Below are positions 45,194-52,615 of a DNA stretch of 52,615 bases, in pieces (the stretch's first letter is position 1; each line of letters starts with the position of its first letter). Made by a program: the position numbers and the translations under genes. The notes under the pieces were generated by a model. The model saw only the letters and a list, made by a program, of their open reading frames with translations. It was not told the DNA's origin and did not search any database. Where the stretch lies: NCBI GenBank assembly GCA_003166865.1, contig PMUP01000072.1, positions 49,762 to 102,376 of the forward strand. The letters run 5' to 3'. Source of the DNA: Bryobacterales bacterium. Lineage in GTDB: Bacteria > Acidobacteriota > Terriglobia > Bryobacterales > Bryobacteraceae.

Positions 45194-46864
45194 GATCGAA
45201 TCCTGGCGGTAGAATTCACCGTCCAGGTAGAGGCCGTCCAGCGCCATGGCGAGAAAAGCATCAATCGCATCGCGCGGCGACTCGACGATCGGCTCTCCCC
45301 GGCGGTTAAAGGACGTGTTCAGCAGTACCGCGCAGTTCGTTTCCCGGCGAAACGCTCTCAGTAGCTCAACCAGGAATGGGTCTCCATCTTCGTCGATCAC
45401 TTGCACCCGGGCCGTGCCGTCCACGTGTACAATAGCCGGCGCTTCCCGGCGGCATCGCTCGCGAGCTACGGCGATTTTGAGCATGAAGGTATCGGCACGC
45501 CGCGCATCCAGAAAATACTCCTCATATTCCGATGCCAGGATCATCGGCGCCAATGGCTGAAACGGCTCGCGCCCCTTGATGATCCGGTTGATACGCTCGC
45601 GGACCATCGGATCGCGCGGGCTCGCGAGGATACTTCGCCCACCCAGCGCACGAGGCCCAATTTCCGACCTTCCGTTGAATACACCGACGATCTGGCCACC
45701 TGCCAACACACGCGCCAGGTCACTGGCTGAGGTAACGGTTCCGTCAAACACCAGCCGGGGATAGAACTCGAGGACAGCCTCTCTACGCTCCGCGCAGCTA
45801 TAGAGTCGCCCCGGCCGCGACAGCCCTGGCATCAGGGGCCCTCCGCTGAAGGTCAACCGCGGTGGAGCGCCGGTGCGGTGGAACTCATCCAGCCACAAGG
45901 CTCCCAGTCCCAGCCCTGCGTCTCCGCAATGAGGCGGGATGAAAATCGGCACATTCAACGTGGAATGCTCCACCAGAAACCCGTTGGCCACCGTGTTTAG
46001 TCCACATCCTCCCGAAATGCACAAGCAGTCGATAGGTCTCCCTTGAAAGAACTGCAAGCAGTGCAACAGCGTTTTATGGATCAGGGCTTGCACGCTCGCG
46101 GCCAAGTCTGCTCTCGTCCGGAAGCTTCCGCGGCCCTTCGACAAAATCTCTTCAATCGTCACCGTCAGCGCCGGATCGTCGGCAGCGCAGTAGAAACAAT
46201 TCGACGGGTCATCGCTATACCGGATGAAACGTTCTAGCGTTTCCAAGTGCCGCGGTACGCCGTAGGCCGACAGGCCCATGGTCTTTCCGCTTTCCATCAG
46301 GTCATATCCAAGCATGCCCGTCACCTGTTCATAGAACGTCCCGATGGAGTTCGTTACCCCAATCGGGAACTCGTCCGGTTCAATATAGGCTAGACCCAGC
46401 GTCGTGCCCAGACACTCATAGCCTTGTGGACCAAAGATGAAGAATGAAAAGGTTTCGCGAAGATTCCGCAGGGTCGTGCCTGGCACCGGGCCGCGGATCG
46501 ACCCATACCCGTCATACACCAGGACGCCCGCAACATTCCCGGGTGGTAGCATCATGGCGGCTGAAGCAGCGTGACAAAGGTGATGGTGATACGTGCGAAC
46601 GTCCAGACCGGACAGCTCACGATAGATGCGGGCAGGTACGCTATCGCTGGCCACCACCCGGCTCACGTCCTTCAGGGAAATACCTTCGGAGGCAAGACAA
46701 TACTCGACGGCTCTCTGGATTGGACTTTCGTACCAGTGAGCTACGCCATGCTTTCTGCGCGACAGCCGTTCCTGTTCAATCGCAACGCGAATGTCCAATC
46801 CGCGCATGAGCGCCGCCGATGCATCGTGCTCTGACCCGCCAATCGCGAGCGTCCAGTCTCCCAT
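45179..46864 (-). CDS. NodU/TobZ-type carbamoyltransferase
   Basis: A 561-residue O-carbamoyltransferase of the NodU/CmcH family, which uses carbamoyl phosphate and ATP, via carbamoyl-AMP, to carbamoylate a hydroxyl group, often on antibiotics or Nod factors. The N-terminal Kae1-like domain has GGSEHDASAALM and the metal-site HHHLCHAASA; the C-terminal YrdC-like part shows NGRSEIGPRALGGRSILA and the block ending in FQPLAPMIL. It is the last gene of a minus-strand operon, 12 bases after the 2OG oxygenase gene, with AGGAG before the ATG. The acceptor is unknown; no peptide or sugar substrate gene is evident. Family-level identity is firm. Confidence 0.9.
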   Translation of the reverse strand: MGDWTLAIGGSEHDASAALMRGLDIRVAIEQERLSRRKHGVAHWYESPIQRAVEYCLASEGISLKDVSRVVASDSVPARIYRELSGLDVRTYHHHLCHAASAAMMLPPGNVAGVLVYDGYGSIRGPVPGTTLRNLRETFSFFIFGPQGYECLGTTLGLAYIEPDEFPIGVTNSIGTFYEQVTGMLGYDLMESGKTMGLSAYGVPRHLETLERFIRYSDDPSNCFYCAADDPALTVTIEEILSKGRGSFRTRADLAASVQALIHKTLLHCLQFFQGRPIDCLCISGGCGLNTVANGFLVEHSTLNVPIFIPPHCGDAGLGLGALWLDEFHRTGAPPRLTFSGGPLMPGLSRPGRLYSCAERREAVLEFYPRLVFDGTVTSASDLARVLAGGQIVGVFNGRSEIGPRALGGRSILASPRDPMVRERINRIIKGREPFQPLAPMILASEYEEYFLDARRADTFMLKIAVARERCRREAPAIVHVDGTARVQVIDEDGDPFLVELLRAFRRETNCAVLLNTSFNRRGEPIVESPRDAIDAFLAMALDGLYLDGEFYRQDSISAPR

Positions 46865-46876
46865 GTGCTCCTGCTC

Positions 46877-47707
46877 TTAGGGCCGAAAGCCTTCCAGTCC
46901 AAAGCGCGTCACACTTCGTCGCGTGCGCTCGCCGATGTCCACGTTAGCATTGACCTCATTGTGCAACCAGGGCTGGCACGCCTCAGGATCGATATCCGCA
47001 AAGAACAACAAGGCCAACCGTTCGGAGCACGAAGGTACTCGTCTCACTCGGTGCCAAACAGGTCGAACGCAGCCGCCTGACAGTAGCCAGGCGATCTCCC
47101 CCGGCATAACGATGACCTGTGGGAGTGCAGCTTCAATCGCCTGCAGCGATCCATCGGGCTGCTGAGTCTCCAACCCCGGTCCGGTCGCGCACGCGATGGT
47201 TACCAGATTGCCATCTTCATGCAGATCGTGAATGTCGCCGTCGGCGGTCACCGGGCGGGAGTAGTTGAGTTGGAGCCGTGACCATCGGTGCAGACTCCCT
47301 GTAGGGAAACTTCCGCCAGCTCCATTGCCTATAGTCTTGGCGAGCAAGGCGACGAAGCTTTCCGCTAACGGCTCCAATACCGCGATACTGTCGAGCATAC
47401 AATCATAAAGCCGCCGCGCAGGACCGTCACGGAGCTTGCAACGATCCGCGCAGGTTCGGGCCGTCGCCGTAAACGATTCGATCTGATCCGGATGGCTTGC
47501 GGTTTGAGAATACTCGATACCGAACGCACGGTATCCGCACTCCTCTGGCAGTGCACTTGCCATTTTGGCGTCAAGTGGTTCCTGGAAGAACAACCGGCCG
47601 GCTTCGAGGGCTGCCGCGAGCGTCGCGGACTCCGCGCTGGTGAGTGACAAGATGAGCGAGCCCCGTTCTCGTAGGTTGTGGAGCGCATCGGGGAATAGTC
47701 GCTTCAT
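46877..47707 (-). CDS. 2-oxoglutarate/Fe(II)-dependent oxygenase (IPNS-like)
   Basis: A 276-residue member of the isopenicillin-N-synthase-like oxygenase superfamily. The metal triad is His163 and Asp165 (DLHEDGNLVT) and His219 (RPVWHRVRR), with Arg230 as likely cosubstrate ligand; the ALPQVIVMPGEIAWLLSGG segment is the typical strand before the distal His. This fold hydroxylates, desaturates or cyclises small molecules or peptides. The N-terminal DIOX-type domain is shorter than in plant enzymes. Its start overlaps the SET gene stop (ATGA) and it precedes the carbamoyltransferase by 12 bases, suggesting that a hydroxyl created here could be carbamoylated; that is inference. Confidence 0.85.
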   Translation of the reverse strand: MKRLFPDALHNLRERGSLILSLTSAESATLAAALEAGRLFFQEPLDAKMASALPEECGYRAFGIEYSQTASHPDQIESFTATARTCADRCKLRDGPARRLYDCMLDSIAVLEPLAESFVALLAKTIGNGAGGSFPTGSLHRWSRLQLNYSRPVTADGDIHDLHEDGNLVTIACATGPGLETQQPDGSLQAIEAALPQVIVMPGEIAWLLSGGCVRPVWHRVRRVPSCSERLALLFFADIDPEACQPWLHNEVNANVDIGERTRRSVTRFGLEGFRP

Positions 47708-48153
47708 GTCTCTGGCGCCAGGTTCAACTCGTCGGTAAGGCCGTATTTCCGGGCGATTTCGAAAAGGATGTTGTCCACGCCAGAGGGATCTTCGAAAGTT
47801 GAGTAGTCGCCCGTCATTTCCTCGCCTGGCTGGATATCTTGAATCGCATACGTCACAACCTCCGCTTCGCCATCCCTAAATTCCGAGAGGCAATTCGAGC
47901 TATCGGAATGGTTAAAATAATTTCCGGCGTCCGCGCACAGGAGATACAATCCGCTCTTTCTGGATAGCGAAGCGTATCTCGCGAGGTATCTTTGCACCAA
48001 TTCCGGGAACTCTGAAATCTGTTCGCGGGTAAGCCTTTGGTCGAACCCTTCAGTGAATCGCCAAACCACAGTCCCTTTCGGAATAAATTGATCGGCGAAA
48101 AGGCCTAGTCCATGGATCTTACTCGGCGCCACCTTCGTCCTAACGCAAAGCAT
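47704..48153 (-). CDS. SET-domain protein (putative protein lysine methyltransferase)
   Basis: A 149-residue protein made up almost wholly of a SET domain. SET motifs are clear: KIHGLGLFA (SAM site), NYFNHSDSSNC (about 78-88, with the NHS core) and GEEMTGDY with the catalytic-type Tyr117. ATG at 48153 is preferred because the longer frame to 48258 has no matching family residues before it. SET enzymes methylate lysine using SAM; bacterial ones modify proteins, and no substrate is evident. A compact operon with a 2OG oxygenase and carbamoyltransferase follows. Base composition appears somewhat more AT-rich than the flanks by eye, consistent with transfer, but this was not measured. Confidence 0.8.
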   Translation of the reverse strand: MLCVRTKVAPSKIHGLGLFADQFIPKGTVVWRFTEGFDQRLTREQISEFPELVQRYLARYASLSRKSGLYLLCADAGNYFNHSDSSNCLSEFRDGEAEVVTYAIQDIQPGEEMTGDYSTFEDPSGVDNILFEIARKYGLTDELNLAPET

Positions 48154-48191
48154 GCAGAAACTTGAAACGATCAATTTCGATCGAGTAGGAA

Positions 48192-48200
48192 ATTGTAGCA
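48192..48200 (-). promoter_or_regulatory. Extended -10 promoter element for the SET/2OG/carbamoyltransferase operon
   Basis: On the minus strand TGCTACAAT matches the extended -10 pattern (TGn then TACAAT, five of six against TATAAT). The -35 region is weak, as is usual with an extended -10. The likely transcription start is about 32 bases before the SET start codon. Confidence 0.4.
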
Positions 48201-48280
48201 CTCTTCGAACGCCATCCTGTCCCGCGCGCCGCGCAAAGGACCCATCCGGTTGAAGCATTCATTGCGGCCAAAGCACGGTG

Positions 48281-48286
48281 TATACT
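48281..48286 (+). promoter_or_regulatory. Candidate -10 element for the DUF6152 gene at 48335
   Basis: TATACT (five of six against TATAAT) about 49 bases before the start codon, in the gap facing the SET operon. The hexamer 17 bases upstream (TTCATT) is a poor -35, so support is weak. Confidence 0.25.
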
Positions 48287-48334
48287 GAATCCACGAAGAA
48301 TCCAGATGGAATCCTGGATGAGTCCGGAGGTCGA

Positions 48335-48736
48335 ATGAAGGCAAGAGTTTTCGCCGTTTTCACATCAGTTTTGATTCTGCTCGGCACGGCAGTGCAGGCC
48401 TGGGCGCATCATTCGTTTGCCGCGGAATATGATATGAAACATCCGATAACGGTTCACGGTGTGATCGTACAGGTGCGGATTGAAAACCCGCATTCGTGGT
48501 TCGTACTGGATGTGAAGGACCCAACCACAGGAAAAGTTGACCGATGGTCCTTCGAGGCCGGGACGCCGAGTGGAATGATTCGCAACGGCTATAGGCCGGG
48601 AGCCATTAAGCCGGGCGACGAGGTCACCATCAAGGGCTTTCAATCCAAGGATTCCGAAGTGAAGGGAATGTTGAGAGAGCTTGTAACGGCGGATGGAAAG
48701 GTGTATGGCCTGTTCGGTCCGCAGGAGAATAAGTAA
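48335..48736 (+). CDS. DUF6152 family secreted protein
   Basis: A 133-residue secreted protein. ATG at 48335 (MKARVFAVF) has GGAGG at good spacing, and the signal peptide ends near AWA before HHSFAAEYDMKHP. The later block VIVQVRIENPHSWFVLDVKD and a C-terminal DEVTIKGFQ strand match the relative at 32108-32518, so the two are paralogues in one window. The function is unknown. The next gene starts about 30 bases on and may be its partner; the SET operon diverges from it. Confidence 0.83.
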   Translation: MKARVFAVFTSVLILLGTAVQAWAHHSFAAEYDMKHPITVHGVIVQVRIENPHSWFVLDVKDPTTGKVDRWSFEAGTPSGMIRNGYRPGAIKPGDEVTIKGFQSKDSEVKGMLRELVTADGKVYGLFGPQENK

Positions 48737-48768
48737 CTGCTTCCGAGCGGATGAAGAGGGTTTGAAAC

Positions 48769-49602
48769 ATGAAGCACTCGATGATGACGGCGGCAATGGC
48801 CGGCGCGCTGGTGTGGTCCCTGGCGGGCGCATCCCATCTCGCGGCGCAGGCGCCAAGCACCGAAACGGCTACGGCAAAGCCGGCGCCACGGATGGCCGAC
48901 GGTCATCCAGACCTGTCGGGAGTCTGGTGGCGCGGCGCCGATATCGGGGGGCGTGGTGCTGGGCCTCCGGGAGGACGAGGAGGAGCGCAGGGCGGCGGAG
49001 GGGCCCCGGCGCAACCGCCACCTTCTTTTTCCAGCTTATATCAGCCTTGGGCCCTGGCCCACGCCAAGACCCTGGCCGACAAGAACGATCCGACGGTGCA
49101 TTGCCTTCCAACCGCGTTCGGCACTTTGAGTGTGAGCCTCTTCGATGTGGGGGCTGTGGGACAGATCATCCAAACTCCGAAATTCGTGGTAATGCTGACC
49201 GAAACCTATCACGGATTTCAAATTATTCCCTTCGACGGAAGGCCACATCGCGACGACGTGCCTCCTTCCTACCGCGGAGACGCGGTGGGCCGTTGGGAGG
49301 GCGATACTTTCGTCGTCGATAAGACGAACTTTACCGATGACACCTGGATCTCCGCGGAAGGCCGCGTATCGTTCCATTCTGACGCCCTGCATATCGTGGA
49401 GCGCTACCGCCGGGTGGACGCCAAGACACTCGAGATCGAGGCGACCCTGGAGGATCCCAAGGTGCTGACCAAGCCGTGGGTCGTCCCCAAACAAACTCTG
49501 CAATTGGCGCCTTTTGATCAAATCATACAGTTGGCTTGCTCGGACGACGACATCCAGGGTTTCAAGGAAGCCGCGCCGCAACAGAATCCCGGCAAAAACT
49601 GA
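48769..49602 (+). CDS. Secreted acidobacterial protein with a Gly-rich insert (DGHPDLSGVW type)
   Basis: A 277-residue exported protein: signal peptide to about residue 26 (AAQA), then DGHPDLSGVWW, a motif seen in many secreted acidobacterial proteins. A low-complexity Gly/Pro/Arg insert spans about 58-84. The C-terminal half (about 110-265) includes RPHRDDVPPSYRGDAVGRWEGDTFVVD, which looks like a beta-rich domain. The function is unknown. It probably forms a transcription unit with the preceding DUF6152 gene, since DUF6152 and this protein type are often neighbours in this phylum (recalled, not searched). Confidence 0.72.
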   Translation: MKHSMMTAAMAGALVWSLAGASHLAAQAPSTETATAKPAPRMADGHPDLSGVWWRGADIGGRGAGPPGGRGGAQGGGGAPAQPPPSFSSLYQPWALAHAKTLADKNDPTVHCLPTAFGTLSVSLFDVGAVGQIIQTPKFVVMLTETYHGFQIIPFDGRPHRDDVPPSYRGDAVGRWEGDTFVVDKTNFTDDTWISAEGRVSFHSDALHIVERYRRVDAKTLEIEATLEDPKVLTKPWVVPKQTLQLAPFDQIIQLACSDDDIQGFKEAAPQQNPGKN

Positions 49603-49625
49603 GCCGGTGTCGAGCGCTTACAAAC

Positions 49626-49714
49626 TGGTGCCCGGGGTGGGACTTGAACCCACACTCCCGTTGCCGGAAAAAGGATTTTAAGTCCTTTGCGTCTGCCGAT
49701 TTCGCCACCCGGGC
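49626..49714 (-). tRNA. tRNA-Leu, anticodon UAA
   Basis: Read on the minus strand, GCCCGGG at the 5' end (49714) pairs with CCCGGGC near the 3' end, giving a seven-pair acceptor stem; the discriminator A is at 49629 and CCA is encoded at 49628-49626. The anticodon stem AAGGA/TCCTT holds the loop CTTAAAA with anticodon TAA. A long variable arm and the GGTTCAAGTCC T-loop mark it as leucine. It decodes UUA (and UUG by wobble). The integrase stop codon lies only 9 bases before the tRNA 5' end, on the same strand, so its own promoter is displaced by the element. Confidence 0.92.
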
Positions 49715-49723
49715 ATGTTGATT

Positions 49724-50857
49724 CTAAGCGACTTGTGCTTCTTCTTGATTCGAGGCCACATCTACTGTGCCCAGTTTTGTGCCCCCTCCCTGCACTTTGG
49801 ATGCGTTGAGTGCCTGTAATCGGGTTACCGCATTTTCCATCGACTCAGGGGACGGATGTACGTAACGCTGCGATACAGTGACGGTGCTGTGGCCCATGAG
49901 CCTCATTATAGTGAATGCGTCGGCTCCGGCTTCCCCTAAGCGCGTACCGAACGTGTGGCGCAGGGAATGGAGCACGAAGTCTTCTGGTAGTTTCAGCGTC
50001 CGCCTAATGGCGCTGTGCTGTTGATTGAGCCACGTCTGATACAGGGGTGAACCATCGGGACGATGGAAGACATAGCCGCTGGCTGCCGGAGACTGCGCTT
50101 TGAAGATTTCAGAAGCACGATCCGTCAGGGGAACGTTCCGGGTTGTTGAGTTTTTCGCATTCTTTGCTCGAATGGTTACGTACCCGTGCTTAGCGTCTTT
50201 GGCTGGTTTGAGCTTTACGTCAGACCATTCGAGAGTTAGTACTTCGCCGATCCTAAGACCTGTGTCCAGGAGAAGTGCCGCTACGTCCCGCAATGGTGGT
50301 TTGAGCGCTTCCAGGTACGCTTTCTCCTTCGCATGAGCTAACACAAACTCCCGATTTCGTTCGCCTCGAAGCAGCCGAATTCGGGGAACGCGGGAGATCA
50401 GTTTCCAATCGGAAGCCAGACGGAGCAGCCTTCGTAGCGTTGCTAGCTCTCTATTGACGGAGGCTGGTGACAATACCTTCTTTCGGCGACTAATCGTTCT
50501 CACTCTGCGCTGGGCATACGAATCAATCAGCGCCTCGTCGATACGATCTAGACGAGCGGAAGCAAGTCTGTTGAAGGCCAGTAGACGATTGAGTTTGTCC
50601 TTGTAGAACCGTACCGTGGCCGGTTTAGTGGCGCACCGGGTTTCTATGGCCTCAGTAAACTGCGGTGCAAACGCCCTCAGTGTAGGGATGTGTTTCTTGT
50701 CGAAAAGACCAACCTCCCCTTTTGCCAATGCGGTCTTTTTCGCAGCTTCGATCTGCTCAGCCACGCGTTTGTTCGTCTGCTTGGTCGACTCCCTGACGGA
50801 TTCACCATCGAATTTGAACTTGTACCACCACATCCCGCCACGTTTGTATACCGCCAT
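49724..50857 (-). CDS. Tyrosine-type site-specific integrase
   Basis: A 377-residue phage-integrase family recombinase. The N-terminal arm-binding and SAM-like core-binding domains (about 1-165) are followed by the catalytic domain with Arg in TGLRIGEVL, the HSLRHTFGTR box (His-x-x-Arg) and the second His in LMGHST, and the nucleophilic Tyr in VSQRYVH. All active-site residues are present, so it should be functional. AGGAGGT (50864-50870) is a strong ribosome-binding site 6 bases before the ATG. It lies immediately upstream of tRNA-Leu on the same strand and belongs to an integrative element extending to the right. Confidence 0.93.
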   Translation of the reverse strand: MAVYKRGGMWWYKFKFDGESVRESTKQTNKRVAEQIEAAKKTALAKGEVGLFDKKHIPTLRAFAPQFTEAIETRCATKPATVRFYKDKLNRLLAFNRLASARLDRIDEALIDSYAQRRVRTISRRKKVLSPASVNRELATLRRLLRLASDWKLISRVPRIRLLRGERNREFVLAHAKEKAYLEALKPPLRDVAALLLDTGLRIGEVLTLEWSDVKLKPAKDAKHGYVTIRAKNAKNSTTRNVPLTDRASEIFKAQSPAASGYVFHRPDGSPLYQTWLNQQHSAIRRTLKLPEDFVLHSLRHTFGTRLGEAGADAFTIMRLMGHSTVTVSQRYVHPSPESMENAVTRLQALNASKVQGGGTKLGTVDVASNQEEAQVA

Positions 50858-50863
50858 CGCACT

Positions 50864-50870
50864 ACCTCCT
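50864..50870 (-). promoter_or_regulatory. Strong Shine-Dalgarno site of the integrase gene
   Basis: AGGAGGT read on the minus strand, 6 bases before the ATG at 50857. It is the best ribosome-binding site in this window and fixes the integrase start. The 230-base gap between it and the ATPase gene stop (51088) holds no other gene I can support. Confidence 0.8.
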
Positions 50871-51087
50871 AATCAGTCCTGCTCAGAATATGTCCATCAC
50901 GTGCACCCGTCAACAGTCGAAAGTTCCATACGTCCCGTCCATCCCGCCCGCCACACTCGGCCATCGGTGGAAGCGGCGAAGGCGAGGTGGTCGAAGGGCT
51001 AGCACGTCGAATCGTCTGTCCCAAAGTGTTACCGATATGGTTATGAAAGTAAATTTCACCTCTGGTGTACAGGCTGGGACAACAGTC

Positions 51088-52269
51088 CTACGCCCCGTGC
51101 CCGGCATCGGACAACCACCCCCGGCATTTCTCGCTCAGTGTTCGTTCCGTGAATAGCTCCAGAGCTTGGAGTTCCTCGATTTGACGTTCTCGGTTTGTCC
51201 GTGGCCCAATCGCGTTGAGATCTTCCCCACGGAGCGCGGCGACCACGAGCCTTCCCCGAAGTTCCGGCAGACACTCCATACCCACGCGAAAGGCGTCTTG
51301 TAAGTCGTTTTCTTGGACTTCCCGGTGCTGGTTCAGAGCAGCGATACCCCGAGCAATAGCCGCCAGCCCCTTGGAGAGCCTGGTGTTCGACTCGGGTTCA
51401 GGTATGAAGTCGATGTCACGATTTCCGAAGTTGGACCGTATCACCTTTGTCCTGCCGATGGCGGCTACTTCAGCGAGTTTTGCCAATCGTGCTTCCATTG
51501 GTTTGGGTAGTGTCGGAGGTTGTTTGAGGGATGAATCGAATATCGGCTGGAGTGCACTTTGGTAGGCGGCACGAATATCGTCCTCCTGTCCCTGCTGTCT
51601 GATCGCCCATTCGCCGGCTTCCGGTGAATCGGGACGGTGCCAACGGATCTGGAGAAACCGCTCGCCAAGGACATTGAAGATGGAGTAGTACATATCGAGG
51701 ACGGGCGTCACGGCGGCAACGATGCTGAGGCGGCCCCGCCAGATTTTTGTAACGCCGGTTCCAAAATCCCTTCGGAACTGTCCGTCATGGATTTCTCTCA
51801 GTTGACTGAGTATCGCGGCACGACGATCTCGCCGCATCGTGAGTACGGTGGTGAAGTCTTTGATGAGGAAGACTCCGTCGCCGGTGGTGGTGTAGGTGTT
51901 TTCATCGGTGGCGGTGGTACCGAGCTTTTCGAGCAGCCCCGGTTCACGGTGACCATAGAACCCGCTTAGGAACGTATTTTCGGTTAGATCGCTTAGGACA
52001 TTCACGTTGGGAAGGCCAGAGGTGCCCATGATCGAGACACTGGTCTTTCCTGATCCGGGTGGGGCAACCACAAACAACCAGGCCGGATCACCGATGTTGA
52101 GGTAATGTGCTTTCAGAGTCCCCATCACGATTTTGATTGCTTGAAGGTCCGGTTTGTAGAACCACCGCGAAAGAACCGTATTCAACCCGATAAACGGGTT
52201 CCCGCTTGGAAGTGCACCGGCGGGTGTCGCTCGGGCTATGCGTGCGAGTGGAGCGGGTTGGGAACTCAC
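51088..52269 (-). CDS. AAA+ ATPase of a mobile element (putative replication or packaging-type helicase)
   Basis: A 393-residue P-loop ATPase. Walker A is APPGSGKTS (K75, T76), a Walker-B-like strand is VFLIKD (Asp138), and GERFLQIRW (Arg204) has a likely arginine finger region of the AAA+ type. I do not recognise a named family; the layout resembles small mobile-element replication ATPases, and a MCM-like or phage helicase role is possible. The GTG start at 52269 overlaps the stop of the HTH gene by GTGA, so the two are translationally coupled. Its substrate and partners are unknown. Confidence 0.6.
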   Translation of the reverse strand: MSSQPAPLARIARATPAGALPSGNPFIGLNTVLSRWFYKPDLQAIKIVMGTLKAHYLNIGDPAWLFVVAPPGSGKTSVSIMGTSGLPNVNVLSDLTENTFLSGFYGHREPGLLEKLGTTATDENTYTTTGDGVFLIKDFTTVLTMRRDRRAAILSQLREIHDGQFRRDFGTGVTKIWRGRLSIVAAVTPVLDMYYSIFNVLGERFLQIRWHRPDSPEAGEWAIRQQGQEDDIRAAYQSALQPIFDSSLKQPPTLPKPMEARLAKLAEVAAIGRTKVIRSNFGNRDIDFIPEPESNTRLSKGLAAIARGIAALNQHREVQENDLQDAFRVGMECLPELRGRLVVAALRGEDLNAIGPRTNRERQIEELQALELFTERTLSEKCRGWLSDAGHGA

Positions 52270-52469
52270 CGAACACCTCCGGTCGCTACAAGGTGCGATT
52301 CGAGGAAGGCATTGAGATCGGATTGACGATATCGGACCAACCGACCGATCTTCACATACACTGGTCCTTCACGGAACAACCGCCACTTCCGCATCAGCGC
52401 GACAGAACAAGACAAAACACTCGCCGCTGATCGTTCATCTAATAGACGTTCCACAGACACATCCTGCAT
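52266..52469 (-). CDS. Excisionase-like helix-turn-helix protein
   Basis: A 67-residue DNA-binding protein of the AlpA/MerR-type HTH_17 group. SAASVLSCSVALMRKW forms the helix-turn-helix and GRLVRYRQSDLNAFLESH the typical wing and C-terminal helix. Such proteins act as recombination directionality factors (Xis) or as regulators of integrase elements. AAAGGA lies about 10 bases before the ATG. It is the first gene of the visible minus-strand run and overlaps the ATPase gene by 4 bases. The remaining bases to the window end (52470-52615) contain no gene I can support. Confidence 0.75.
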   Translation of the reverse strand: MQDVSVERLLDERSAASVLSCSVALMRKWRLFREGPVYVKIGRLVRYRQSDLNAFLESHLVATGGVR

Positions 52470-52615
52470 ATAAACCGGTCCTTTCGTCGGCAGGTGGGCG
52501 TGCGAACGCTCCGCTACCGAACTGTTGAATTTTGGATCGTATGCCTGTGCTGGACTTACCCGAACGGTGCCTTGCGAGGCGTCCCTCGACTTACTATACG
52601 CGCCACTGGCAAACT

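Larger units (their letters stand above)
49715..52615. mobile_element. Left part of an integrative element at tRNA-Leu(UAA)
   Basis: A tRNA-adjacent tyrosine integrase, a mobile-element AAA+ ATPase and a HTH excisionase-like gene, all on the minus strand, mark the left portion of an integrative element. The right end lies beyond the window. The base composition of this segment looks less GC-rich than the flanking chromosomal genes by eye. The left boundary is taken at the tRNA 5' end; no repeat of tRNA sequence marking the other attachment site is visible, and the crossover point cannot be fixed. Confidence 0.75.

Noticed and set aside
48945-49022. GC-rich tract in the secreted protein gene (Gly/Pro-rich insert) as a regulatory or repeat element
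   Set aside because: It is in frame and encodes a low-complexity linker of the protein; no regular repeat unit is present.
50890-51156. Short open frames on both strands between the integrase and the ATPase genes
   Set aside because: Weak composition, no start signals; they partly overlap the ATPase gene end.
49626-52615. Direct repeat of the tRNA-Leu end marking the second attachment site
   Set aside because: I could not find a matching fragment within the window; it is probably beyond the right edge.

Overview
The window reads as a stretch of a GC-rich acidobacterial chromosome, most like the Bryobacterales/Solibacter group. The evidence is two very large Oar-type TonB-dependent receptors with carboxypeptidase-regulatory N-termini, secreted DUF6152 proteins, a PEP-CTERM protein, a kinase-TPR fusion, a FecR/caspase/TPR protein, an S46 peptidase and a transaldolase-glucose-6-phosphate isomerase fusion. 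This assignment is inferred from gene content, not from a marker tree. Genes are tightly packed: no gap exceeds 300 bases, several neighbours overlap by ATGA, and several convergent pairs share stop codons.

Layout. 1-3.6 kb: end of the ATP synthase operon (atpD truncated by the window edge, atpC), a YHS protein, a c-type cytochrome/copper-monooxygenase-like protein and a bactofilin. 3.6-11.6 kb: caspase-TPR protein overlapping a CHASE2 adenylate cyclase, divergent from a TonB-dependent receptor. 11.6-20.4 kb (minus strand): sugar phosphate block of transketolase, tal-pgi fusion, zwf, glk and a serine hydrolase. 20.6-23.3 kb: DoxX protein, ECF sigma/zinc anti-sigma pair, and a HEPN protein with a small partner. 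23.5-30 kb: an apparent lignin-dimer catabolic cluster. 30-37.3 kb: S46 peptidase, DUF6152 protein, CocE-type hydrolase, second ECF sigma/anti-sigma pair, secreted peroxiredoxin and PEP-CTERM protein. 37.5-45.2 kb: second TonB-dependent receptor, divergent from an exported methyltransferase-like protein, then a Ser/Thr kinase-TPR receptor. 45.2-48.2 kb (minus): SET protein, 2OG-Fe(II) oxygenase and NodU-type carbamoyltransferase in one compact operon. 48.3-49.6 kb: DUF6152 protein and a secreted partner. 49.6-52.6 kb: tRNA-Leu(UAA) followed by the left part of an integrative element (tyrosine integrase, AAA+ ATPase, excisionase-like HTH protein).

Most notable is the lignin cluster. An NTF2-fold protein (LdpA/PcfL type candidate) lies directly before a lignostilbene dioxygenase that keeps the four iron histidines and the Tyr/Lys pair of the hydroxystilbene-cleaving group. 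An aldehyde dehydrogenase and a LigW-like 5-carboxyvanillate decarboxylase follow, with an MFS transporter between the two halves. Together they could turn a beta-1 or beta-5 (phenylcoumaran) lignin dimer into a stilbene, cleave it to aromatic aldehydes, oxidise these to acids and decarboxylate a 5-carboxyvanillate-type product to vanillate. No vanillate demethylase or ring-cleavage gene is in the window. The second notable item is the SET/2OG oxygenase/carbamoyltransferase operon, whose substrate is unknown and which I do not recognise as a described system.

All calls come from reading the sequence and translated proteins by eye. No database search or alignment was run.
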